Both the position numbers and the translations under genes were made by a program. The notes beneath the pieces are model-generated. The model saw nothing but the letters and a program-made list of their open reading frames with translations, had not been told where the DNA came from and did not search any database. From Neoceratodus forsteri (taxonomy: Eukaryota > Chordata > Ceratodontiformes > Ceratodontidae), in assembly GCA_016271365.2 (NCBI GenBank), contig JADMNL010000023.1, positions 609,550,001-609,614,000 on the forward strand: 64,000 bases of DNA. The letters are read 5' to 3'. Every line of letters begins with the position of its first letter. Position 1 is the stretch's first letter. Shown here piece by piece: positions 10,951-20,316 of the stretch.

Positions 10951-12490
10951 AGCCCAGAACAGGTTGCGGTACTCTGAGTGTGGTCTCACAAGAGCTCCAT
11001 ACAGAAGTATAACAACCCTTTTATCTGTGTTTAAAGCGTTGCACCTTATGCATCCCAGCATTCTGTTGCATTTGATTTTCATAACTTCCTGCAATGCATA
11101 TTAAAGTTTAGTTCCTCTGTCACCTTTATTCCAAAGTCCCTTTCCGAGTAGGTCTTGTTAATATCTTGGCCCAGTACAGTATATGTTCTCTTTATTTTTA
11201 TTTCTTATATGTATTTTATTTCTTATATGTATCACAGCACACTTCTCAATGCTGGACTTAAGTTTATTTTCTGTAGCCCATTTTTAAGTTACTTACTTCT
11301 TCTCTGAATTGTTTTATTGCTGATTCAGTGTCCACTACTGCTCCACCTTTCTATCCTCAGAAAACAGAGTCAGCCAAGTGTTTCTACTCCATGCCATTGA
11401 TGAAACATAGATATTAAATAATGTGGGTTCCAGGACCGACCTTGTGGCACCTTGCTTGTAACGGACCCTCATTTCAACAGATAACCTCTCAGAGATACCG
11501 TTTGTGTTCTTTCTCTCAGACAGGATTCCACCCAGTTTATCAGCCTGCTATTTAGTCCTATGTCCTGCAGCTTTTCATTAACTCAGAGTGTGTACACTGT
11601 AAAATGCATTGCTGCAGTCAAACTAAATTACATCCAAGGCAAACCCGATCCAAGGCATTGCTCACTTTTTCCAAAATAAATAGCAGATTAATTTGAAATG
11701 ATCTCCTCACCCAAAACCGTGCTGCAGTTTATCAGATTATTATTTGCTAGATTGGTTTCAACTTCCTCCTTAATGGTTGCTTCCTGGATCTTGCCCACTA
11801 TACTGCAGATGCCAGGCTCACCGGCTGTAATTTTACAGTTGGATTCTGCCCTTTTTATGGCTACAGTGGGTATTGTCCTGCAGATGTCTTATGATCACTG
11901 TGCAGAAAAGGGAGCCTACTAGATACCAAACAGACATTTTAGTAGTGGAGGTGAACACCAATTACTGCATTCACCCACACTATTTTGTCCGTCAGTACCG
12001 GTGGAACAGTGTACTGTGCTCCATATCTAAGATGGCTATCAGAGTTCTCTGCACATGCGTGATGACTTGTACATGCGCACTGTGCTCTGGGCATGGCGGC
12101 ACAGTCCATCATGTCCAAGATGGCTGCTGGAGCCCAGTGCGCATGCACGAGTCATCGCACATTCACAGAGAACTCCAGCAGCCATCACGAACATGACAAA
12201 CTGTATTGCTGTGCTCCGAGTTCAGTGCAGATAAGGTTATCGTGCATGTGCCAAGAACTCTGGCATCTGTTCTTACATGGTGGACATGCCATGTCCCCCG
12301 TCAGCTCATTTAAATAATGGAACAACTCTAGCCTCTCTCCGACTCCTGATGTTTTGCCCAGTGTCCAGTGATTTTGGAAAATAGTTGATATGGGTGCAGC
12401 CAGTTCCTCAGCTAATACTTTTATAACTCTGGAATGCATACTATCTGGCCCTCAATGTTTCTGTTAGATTTAGGAGTTTAATCTTTTCAC
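10951..12490 (-). mobile_element. Older CR1/L3-like LINE (copy D), minus strand, interrupted
   Basis: A more diverged LINE than copy C, abutting it. On the minus strand the segment 11,300-11,470 reads VLEPTLFNIYVSSMAWS and LFSEDRKV, degenerate versions of the GPxLFNIY block and the FADDxKL catalytic block. Beyond an insert (about 11,890-12,305) the upstream RT segment resumes with MHSRVIKVLAEELAAPISTI at 12,380-12,439, the PDGIHSRVLKELA-type start of CR1 RTs, followed by a weak GKTSGVGERLELFHY stretch. No 3' end is identifiable and the 5' part is missing. Confidence 0.72.
11890..12305. mobile_element. Palindromic insert within the old LINE
   Basis: Sequence between 11,890 and 12,305 interrupts the minus-strand RT. 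It contains an imperfect inverted repeat: plus text ggctatcagagttctctgc at 12,032 onward and, reverse-complemented from about 12,185 leftward, ggctgctggagttctctgtg; the match continues through gatgacttgtacatgcgcac against gatgactcgtgcatgcgcac. Arms are about 60 bp (12,032-12,091 and 12,120-12,187). GC-rich with several atgcgc words, unlike its surroundings. No coding capacity; outer edges are uncertain. Confidence 0.5.
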
Positions 12491-12507
12491 AATATTAGTT
12501 CTACTTA

Positions 12508-12903
12508 TGAAAGGAAACGTCCATGTAGGATTAAAATAATCAATATTGTTACAAATGGAAATCTGCTTTACTTAAGTCACTGGCTGAACTCGTAACACTT
12601 TAAAGGCCAGAATTATAACTCCATTCAGTTGCCCCTCCTTTATAGCTGCAAGCATCCATTTTCTGGCTCACAGTCACAGGAAATGACATCACATCAGCGG
12701 AAAACACATAGATGCTAAATATATTAACCAGAGAGGCACGCTAAGTCAAAGCTTGAATCCAGGTGAGACCTGAGAGCACAAGAAAGTTAAGTAACTTGCT
12801 GAGGATCACACAGTAAGGCAAGTGGGGACTGTAGGATTCAAACCCAGGTCTCCAGGTGTGCAACTGAGGGCTTTAAACCACTGCATTGTACTTCCTCCTT
12901 GAA
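12508..12903 (-). mobile_element. MIR-like tRNA-derived SINE, minus strand
   Basis: Near-complete copy, about 396 bp, facing its partner at 13,965-14,360. The tRNA-like head is at the right end: B box (reverse of ggattcaaaccc, 12,834-12,845) and A box (reverse of aaaccactgcattgta, about 12,875-12,890). The adjoining core (aagttaagtaacttgctgag then gatcacacagt) is the reverse of the MIR/CORE-SINE block. The remaining 3' part (ccattcagttgcccctcctt, tggctcacagtcacaggaaa) is shared with the plus-strand copy and is specific to this family. Pol III-type transcript, no protein. Confidence 0.87.
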
Positions 12904-13211
12904 GGTAAGAGGAAATGAAAAATAAATGCTTTTACCCTATCCATGGGGATGTGAACTTGTCTTGAATCTTGAAGGATTGATATAAACAAAAGTATGCTGC
13001 CAGTGCCAACAGTTTCCAAACTCCTTTGGGGTTCTATTGCTTTGGACAATGTTCTGTGACATTTCAGTTTAGCAAAATATTTAGTGCCTGTGTAATTTGT
13101 AGACTTTTTGCTACTGTGGTAACACTGTAAATCATTTTATTCCTGTACCAGTATTTGTTTGCATCAAAGTAGTTGTGCTTTAATTTTTTGCTGCCATTGT
13201 GTTTTGTCATT

Positions 13212-13440
13212 TGTAGGAGTGTAATCTAGTAGCTAGAGTACAAGCTTGGGGCCCAGGAGATGAGAGTTTCAAACCTCAGTAAAGTCAGATACTAACTGTG
13301 TGACCTTGAGTAAGTCACATTAGCCCCCCAGTGCTACTGTCCACCAAACAACAGAAAATAATAACAGCAGAAACCCACTGAAAATGAGGTGGCACATCTC
13401 AGCTGGATTATCCTGAGTAAATAAGTTGTAAAAATAATTG
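13212..13440 (+). mobile_element. MIR-like tRNA-derived SINE, diverged
   Basis: tRNA-like head with an A-box-like tagtagctagagtac (about 13,228-13,241) and a B-box-like gagtttcaaacct (13,264-13,276), followed by the MIR/CORE block actgtgtgaccttgagtaag (13,293 onward). The 3' part drifts away from the other copies, so the right edge is approximate. Confidence 0.7.
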
Positions 13441-13514
13441 TTTTGTGTTGGTGTATGATAGGATAGATGGCTGTCAGTGGAGGACCCTTCTGAACCTAGG
13501 TGCCAGAACCTATA

Positions 13515-13515
13515 G

Positions 13516-13542
<27 letters not shown>
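13515..13542. repeat. (GT)n microsatellite
   Basis: About 13 uninterrupted tg/gt dinucleotides. Short open frames over it (runs of CVCVCV) are by-products of the repeat. Confidence 0.95.
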
Positions 13543-13547
<5 letters not shown>

Positions 13548-13964
13548 ACACACCCTATATTTGCCCATATGCATTCAAGATGCCCTTCAATGCGTGCAGA
13601 GTCAGAAGAGAGCAATCACGGTCTCCTATTACTACAGTGCCCCCACACACATATATACACACTCACTTTTCCCATGTTCCAGCACTACCCTTCTGAAGGT
13701 TGCAAAATAAAAAAATCATATGAACACTATCCAGAAATAGGTTTCTTCACTAAAGAAAAGAAAAAAAACAGAGCATTTTTTTTCATGTCATGATTCCAAC
13801 TGTTTCACTCTGTCTTTCCAGCAGGAAATCTCCAATAGTCCCTTCTATTTGAGATAAAACCTTTTCACTTCCCTGATGCTCCCAGTTACAATCATTAAAT
13901 TATTTAGTGGCTGGTTGTGACAGCTCATCAAGAGAGTGAACTCTTCTTTTCTTCTTACTTTGAA

Positions 13965-14360
13965 GGAGGCAGTATAGCACAGTGGTTTACTGCTCTGCAT
14001 TGCACACCTGGAGTTCTGGGTTTGAATCCCACACCTCCATTTGCATAACTGTGTGACCCTGAGCAAGTCACTTAACTTTCTTGTGCTCTCAGATCACACC
14101 TGTAATCAAGCTTCGACTAGTGTGCCTCTCCTGGTTAAAATATTTATTGGCTATATGTGTTTTCCCTGATGTGATGCCATTTCCTGTGACTGTGATTTAG
14201 AAAATGAATGCCTGCAGCTATAAAGGGAGGGGCAACTGAATGGGACATAATTCTGGCCCTAAAAGTGTTATGGGTTTGGTCCATGACTTTTGTAAAGCAG
14301 ATTTCCATTGGCAAGAATATTGATTAATTTAATCCTACATGGACATTTCCCTTTAACATG
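13965..14360 (+). mobile_element. MIR-like tRNA-derived SINE, plus strand
   Basis: Best SINE copy in the window. A box tagcacagtggtt (13,974-13,986), B box gggtttgaatccc (14,018-14,030), then the CORE segment actgtgtgaccctgagcaag and tcacttaactttcttgtgct (14,048-14,087), close to the MIR consensus as I know it. The distal part (gtgtgcctctcctggttaaa, tgatgccatttcctgtgact, aaagggaggggcaactgaat, ttaatcctacatggacattt) matches the minus copy at 12,508-12,903 in reverse. A minus-strand open frame over it (13,845-14,066) has no meaning as protein. Confidence 0.9.
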
Positions 14361-15283
14361 ATGCTAGTATTTCCAGCATTTTATTCCCTTTTTCGGTAGA
14401 TATTTGGTCTATTCTAGAAACTGTTTTGTAAACAGGAGACCAGAAACTGATACCATTCACATTTGGTTTCATTACTCTTCATGAGTCTATTATGGCCATA
14501 CTGCTAAATTATCTAACAAATTAGTTTGATCTTTTTAGCTTTTTACATGAATATATTTGTCTTGAATATGTTGGAATCTCATTCACAGTTTATATAAATC
14601 ACAGGCAACTAATCCATAGTTTAAATTAAAACACTTTGGAATTCATAGAATTTAACTGGATTGTGCCGAAAAAGGAACCTCTGGCACCATTGCACTTACC
14701 CAGATAACAACAAAATAAAACTAAACTAATCAAACAATTTCAAAAGTCATTCCAGAAGTGAAATTGCTGTTTTGCTTGAATTATTGCAAGCAGAATTCCA
14801 AACTCTGCACAGCTGTAAAGAACATCATGACAGTCAATGGTGTAGAGCTTAATTTAGAAGTGAGGGTTCTCTGGCCATGACCCCCCAAACAGTAGGTGGG
14901 GCCCAGAAGCTATCAGGTTTTAGATGCATTCCGTGTATTTTGAGGGTCACACTGACACTACTTGGGTGCTTTTAAAGCCTTCCTTGACTTGTTACAAACA
15001 ACCAATATCACTATCAAAATAACTAGTTTTTTATTTTCTTAAAAATAGTCAAAACTAAAATGACTTCTTGATCAAATCAAAGAGCAGAAACCACATGCAT
15101 CTCTAATCCAGAAAATTCAGCCATGAAATGTTCACATTGGCAACTTTATTACACATAAGATTTGCATATGCTGCTAAAAAGGACCAGACCATTTTAGAGA
15201 TAAAATAGGCTGTCATCATTTATGAATTTTTGTCTGTCACTGTGTCTCTTGTCGCAAGTAAAACTGTGGCTATTGGCTTACAG
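14361..15283. other. Unclassified AT-rich stretch
   Basis: No open frame of note, no terminal repeats and no tRNA-like boxes that I can support. Base composition is AT-rich and unlike the LINE blocks. It could be unique host intergenic sequence or very old repeat. Confidence 0.45.
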
Positions 15284-15431
15284 GTGTCAGTGTGGCTCAG
15301 ATGGTAGCACTCCTTGGGCCAAATGGTTGTGGGTTCTGATCCCTCACTGGGGTTGGGCTCATGCCATAAATGTTGTGGAGTGACATCATGAAAGGGTGAG
15401 GATCAACAAAGATAAATAATAATTGATAGTC
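15284..15431 (+). mobile_element. tRNA-derived SINE, short
   Basis: A-box-like tggctcagatggtag (15,292-15,306) and B-box-like gggttctgatccc (15,331-15,343) with the right spacing for a tRNA-type Pol III promoter, a short body, and an A/T-rich tail agataaataataattgatag. It lacks the MIR core, so it belongs to a different SINE family from the 13,965 copy. Confidence 0.72.
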
Positions 15432-15840
15432 ACCTGTAGTTTGGTTTTCCACTTTAGCTCCAGTTGTTTCTCCTACCCTGTCTCTGGTGCAATGCCACCT
15501 CCACCACTCTCAAGTGCCTCCCACAATACAGCAAACCACCAGTAGCCAGAGGGAGAGGCAGATGGACAGACTTGATTTTAATTTAGTGTAGCACCCTTTC
15601 TGAACCTGTCCAAAGACTGAAACCATCCATATTTCATATCTTGAGGGAGTCACCTGGCACCCTATCAATTAAACACCTCCTCCAATGCTAAACTTGTGAC
15701 TAGGACATCCACTACCTTTTGCTTCCAACAAGAATAGAAGGTTTACACAAATGTAGAAACTCTGGCCAGAATACACTGCACGCACACTTCCCATAATTAG
15801 GTTTGTCAGAGGAGGGAATCTGGAGAGAAGTAGAGCATGT
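15432..15840. other. Unclassified stretch before the C-rich repeat block
   Basis: Text such as tctctggtgcaatgccacct and cagtagccagagggagaggc gives no recognised family. No coding evidence. Confidence 0.4.
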
Positions 15841-17865
15841 ACTCCCTAAGCTAGACCATAGGCCTTTCACCCAAATCCCCCAAGCTACAAGCAGGTCCTG
15901 TGCTCCAAACAGCCCCCAGGCCAGACCAAGAAACCCATCTCTTCACCCCACAACCAAACCACACTAGCAGGCTGTGCAGTCCTAAATCAGCTCATTTGGC
16001 TGCTGAATAGAAGGGCTGGGGGTGGAGTGAAGTCAGAGCAAACCAGTTTCCAATATCAACTGAGACAAGGATGATAAACAGGATGCAAACAAAAAAAATC
16101 AGAAAACAAAGTGTTGCACTGCAAGTCTGCAAACTATTAAAAGCACATATTTCAGACAATCTTTGGACAACATATCACTTTTTAACAATCTTACAAGTTA
16201 CTTTCAGACCAAAATGGTCCGGCTTTTGAAGTGAAGAGCTGGAGGTGGAGGTTTGGAGCACTGAGTCTGCTGGTCAGGCTTGGGCATTCCTCAAGCCAGC
16301 TCAAAACTGTCCAGTGATAGCACACTCACCAAAAACTATACAGACTGCAGGACAAGTGAGGCCATTTTCTGTTACTGACTGCAGAGTATTCGCTGTTCCT
16401 CAGTGCAGAATAAATGCTAACAATAGCAATTATAGCAGTCTGCTCGCCCCAAGCTCCAACTGCAGCCCCAGCTCTTCAGCTCTAATGAGCCTTCATCATT
16501 TGCAGTACCTGACAGGGAGAGCCCAAGCCTGACCAGCAGGTCCTATGCTCCAATCCCCTTCCCTCAACCATCACAAGACCAGTACCCTTAATCTGGAACC
16601 AGTGTGGGACACATCAGTTTGTGAGCTGCTGGATAGCTTGGCCCTAGCTTTTAAAACTGGTAGCCAGATCAATATTTTTAATGTCCATCACTTAAAAATA
16701 AAAATCACTTCCATGGGAATGTAGCCCATTTGCTGGTAACTTTTGAAATCTGGTAGGCAAACCAAGATTTTAGTGGCCATTGTTACCTGATTTATTCTCA
16801 CCCTGTCTGGAACACACAATGCAGTGTGCTCATCAATGAAAAACACTTCCAAGACTATGACCCCTACCCCAAAATCTCTGTTTTAAGCTGAACTATTGTT
16901 AATCTCCATACTCATGACTGCACAAGGTCCACATGTATTAAAACATCCCTAAACATAACTTTTAAATCTCAATCCCCACTCTCAAACACAAATGCTATCC
17001 TCCCAGCTTTTGAAGTGAAGTGCCATGGTTGATGGAAGGCTTGGAGTGAAGGATTGGTTGCCCTGGCTTGGTTGCTCATCAAGACGGACCAATAGATCAT
17101 TGCTCAAAAATAACCCTCAAGTTACACCAGTAGTCTTTTCAGTCCAAGTACCCTCCAGTCATACCAGTAGACCCTTCACCCCACCGCTCAAACAATCAGG
17201 AGGTCCATTCATCCAGTCCTCTCCCCACCTACCACACTTACAGGTCAGATCCCAAAACCAGACCAGCAAGCCTTATGCTCCAAGCCCCCACACAACACCA
17301 GCTGGCACCACATTCCACAACACCCAACACAACCCCCAGCCACACCAGAAAGTCTTTCACCCAACTCCCCAAGATAAACCAGGAGGCACAATGCTCCACT
17401 TCTCCCACAAGTCACACCAACAGGCCAGATTCCCAAGCAGGACCAGGTCTATTTGCTTCAAGCCTCCTCTTGTAGGCCCTTCACTCCACCATCCCCAACC
17501 AAGAAGGAGTTCCATCGATCCAAGCCCCACACCCAAGCCACATTCAGGTTGGATCCCAAAGCTAGACCAGCAAGCTTGGCTTCGCTCAAGCCCTCCCAGC
17601 ACACAATGCTAACAAGCACCATTACTTCCACAGTGCTCCCCCACAACACAAACCCCAGCCACACCAGTATGCCTTTCACTTCAAACCTTGTCCACCAGAC
17701 AGACTAGAGGCCATCACCCACTTCCCCCCACAAGCCACACCCAACAGGCCAGATTCCCAACCTAGACCATCTCCTCTAGCTTCAAGACCTCCCCGTAGGC
17801 CCATCACACCACTATCTTCCCACCAACTGACAAGGTGGTCCATCAATCCCATCCCCCAAAGCAGG
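15840..17865. repeat. Degenerate C-rich repeat block with direct and inverted units
   Basis: The block from about 17,150 to 17,865 is built from diverged direct repeats. One marker is cacaagtcacaccaacaggc at 17,405 and cacaagccacacccaacagg at 17,729, 324 bp apart; another, gacccttcaccccacc-like, recurs near 17,168, 17,345, 17,473, 17,660 and 17,792 with alternating spacings of about 130 and 180 bp. Related text occurs at 15,860-15,990 and 16,520-16,600. Units in the opposite orientation are also present: tgctggtcaggcttgggc at about 16,268 is the exact reverse complement of gcccaagcctgaccagca at about 16,521, and gcttttgaagtgaag recurs at 16,221 and 17,006. Open frames here (for example 195 codons at 17,025-17,612, rich in P, S, H and T) come from the skewed composition. 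Confidence 0.65.
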
Positions 17866-18734
17866 GCTAGCGTTACAGTTTTGGGGCCCCAGTCAATTGA
17901 TGGCTCTGGGCCCTAAATTTATGGAGAACCATTTTATGCCTCAATATACAAACAGTTATCAGTACTGTCTCAGTAATGCCTGACAAAGTCAGAGCAAGTA
18001 AAGACATCCTAGAAAATGTTATTTATATAAAATATTGCACATTACTAGGAACAGAATATTGCACAAAATTAATTTATATATGGATTGCAAGAAAGGTACA
18101 CTAAGCCAAGGTTTGATTCTCAACAGTGTAATGACCCATAATAGTGCACTAGAGTGTCAGTACTGGGTAGTAACCTAAGTTCCTGGTGTGGGACTAGAAC
18201 CTGTGACCTTCTATCTTCAAGCCCTAGAGATAAGCATATCAACAGAACCACTAACATGGTACTTTCTTTGTTGAATCAAGACTCAGTAGTGTATGATCTC
18301 TTTTTTTCTGGATCATTAGAGAAGTAAGGCTTAAGTTATGTTGCCGTTTTCAAACTAGGATAGTCATTCAAAACTACAGACATGTCAGGTAGCTTAGGGC
18401 TTATATTTTTCAATCCCATGTGACTGCACATTATCATATTCCACAATACAGTTTCTGTAATAACAGTGCTCAGTGTTTTAAGGTACATAACACAACAACA
18501 AATTCCACGTGAAACAAACAACTAAGCATATCAGTTTTCTCATGAATCTGAGTACCACACCAGTTAGAACAACCTTCTTCAAAATCAAGCCACAACAAAA
18601 TTAGACATCAAGAAAGGCCGCTAAGGTAAATATATGCAGTCTCCTGGATCTGCAAAATTCTAAACCCTTATTTCAACACTGTAGGATTTAATATGTAGAA
18701 AAGAGGACCACTTGTCCCATAACTCTCTCTATTA
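17866..18734. other. Unclassified stretch containing one SINE
   Basis: Outside the SINE at 18,140-18,262 I recognise nothing. The left edge (cagggctagcgttacag at about 17,862) looks like a hAT-type end but I find no partner. Confidence 0.4.
18140..18262 (-). mobile_element. tRNA-derived SINE head, minus strand
   Basis: Reverse complement reads a tRNA-like head: A-box-like ccatgttagtggttctgttg (18,240-18,259) and B-box-like ggttctagtccc (18,190-18,201), followed by acaccaggaacttaggttac. Body family not recognised. Confidence 0.6.
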
Positions 18735-19617
18735 TTGATAAGGATTTGACAGCTCAGGAGCAGACTGGGTGGGGTGGGTGGCAACTACGCCTGAATGTCA
18801 GACAGCAAAAGTAGGATGAGGGCAAGGGATACAGTTAATTAGGACATGCCAGTTAACTAATTGCATGCTGTAACCCTTTTATAACATGACAAAGGCAGTA
18901 AGGACAGGGATGGGCAAAAGGGGTAAGGCAATCAAGAAATGGAGGATAATGAGTACCAATGCCCATAGTCTGGGCAACAAGCTCCCGAACTGGTGGCCTT
19001 GATGGAAGAGGGATGCCTGGATATTGTGGCAGTCACAGAAACATGGTACACAGAGAACCATACTGGATTGGATATACCAGGGCACGCAACCTGCAGGAGA
19101 GACAGGGAGGGTAGAAGAGGGGAGGAGTAGCTCTCTATGTAAGGGAAAGGATAAAAGCAATGGAACAAAAGAGTAAACAGGGAGGAAAGGAGGCACTGTG
19201 GGTCACCTACAGACTGAAAATGGCACCACAATCCACACAGGGTTGTATACAGACCCCCATCTCGGGGGAGGGAATGGACAAGGATCTGATAGAAGGTATC
19301 CTTAGTATGGCAGTGAAAGGAGAAATATTGTTGATGGGAACCTGAATATGCCAGATGTTAACTGGAGCACCATTGCTGCAGCCACATCCAAGAGCAGGGC
19401 CATTCTCGATGCCCTACAGGGGCTTGCCCCCAGACAGCTAGTGTTGGAACCCACTAGGAAGGAGCAATCTTAGACCTCATACTCTCAAATGGGGACAGTG
19501 ACAGGATCTCAGATCTAGAAGTGGGTAGCCATCTGAGAACAAGTGACCACCAAACAGTGTGGTTCAGTCTAAACTGAGCTGCAGAGTCAAGCCATACAAA
19601 AAGGAGGGTAGGAGGTG
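18735..19617 (+). mobile_element. CR1-like LINE (copy E), endonuclease part, left half of a split element
   Basis: Carries the endonuclease domain in pieces: STNAHSLGNKLP at about 18,952, VAVTETWYT-type text (gtggcagtcacagaaacatg, with the catalytic glutamate), GGGVALYVRE-type text near 19,110-19,145, a GD(F/L)NMPDVNW block at 19,335-19,365 in which two bases of the gggagac codons are missing, and SDHQTVWFSLN at about 19,545-19,577. The text stops at gggtaggaggtgc (19,618), where the LINE copy F begins, and resumes after F at 23,341 with tggacttcaggaggactga. Copy A shows that these two ends are contiguous in the intact element, so E and G are one LINE. Confidence 0.87.
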
Positions 19618-19679
19618 CAAATCAGGTGCCCCATCACTCTCTGCTCTCCAACACATTACCTCCAAAACCATATAAACAC

Positions 19680-20305
19680 TACAAACAGGTATCTGCCTCT
19701 ATCTCTGAAATCAAATAAAGAGGCAGAAGACAGTGCAGAGCAGGACACTGTGGCACAGGAGCTAGCACAACAATACTCACCCAAATCAGGAACCAAAACT
19801 AAACAAGCACAAAGGAAATCCAAAAACTTGATCATAGGAGACTCCATGATTCGGGAGTTGATACCCATCTTCAGCAGGGGTGATGGTCAGATGTCTCCCA
19901 GGTACATCAGCATGGAGAGACACTGACCGCATTGCTAAAATTGTTCACAAAGCAGGAGAAAACATTGATGTCCTAGTACACATAGGGACTAATGATCTGC
20001 CAGCCGGGTCAGTTGTGGAGACCAAGGAACACCTGACTAAGCTGGGTGACAAACTATCATCTATTTCGTCTGGCATCTCCTTCTGAGATCCTGCCAGTCT
20101 GGGAGAAGGGAGCAGATGGACGGAAGGTCAGAGAAGGGAGATAGGGAGCTAAACACGTGGCTCAGGACTGGTGCCAGGAAAGGACACAGATTTGTAGGAA
20201 CTGGCAACAGTTCTGGGAGCAAAGTTCTTTAAATTTGATGGACTGCATCTGACTAAAGAGGAGTCAGTGCACTGGGGCAGAAGTTTGGCGTCTTTGCAGA
20301 ATATT
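19680..20305 (+). pseudogene. CR1-like ORF1 with SGNH/GDSL esterase-type domain, copy F
   Basis: Reads KSKNLIIGDSMIRELIPIFS at about 19,816-19,875 (block I, GDS with the nucleophile serine), then after a frame change RIAKIVHKAGENIDVLVHIG and TNDLPAGS at 19,930-20,010 (block III, GTND), and DGLHLTKEESVHWG at about 20,238-20,280 (block V, D..H). Together these are the catalytic-block residues of SGNH hydrolases, the fold known from ORF1 of CR1-clade LINEs. Upstream, 19,690-19,800 encodes a low-complexity E/Q/K-rich segment. The frame breaks around 19,905 and 20,085, so the protein is not made intact. Confidence 0.8.
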
Positions 20306-20316
20306 TAAACTAGCAA

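Noticed and set aside
13500..13793. Three overlapping frames with CVCVCV
   Set aside because: They translate the GT repeat.
13972..14040. Functional tRNA gene in the SINE heads
   Set aside because: A and B boxes are present but the cloverleaf stems are not maintained and a SINE core follows directly.
17025..17612. 195-codon plus-strand frame, the longest in the window
   Set aside because: Lies in the C-rich degenerate repeat block, is dominated by P, S, H, T and Q, and the minus strand is equally open; best explained by composition and repeats.
17862..17900. cagggctagcgttacag as a hAT-type terminal repeat
   Set aside because: No partner end found within the next several hundred bases.
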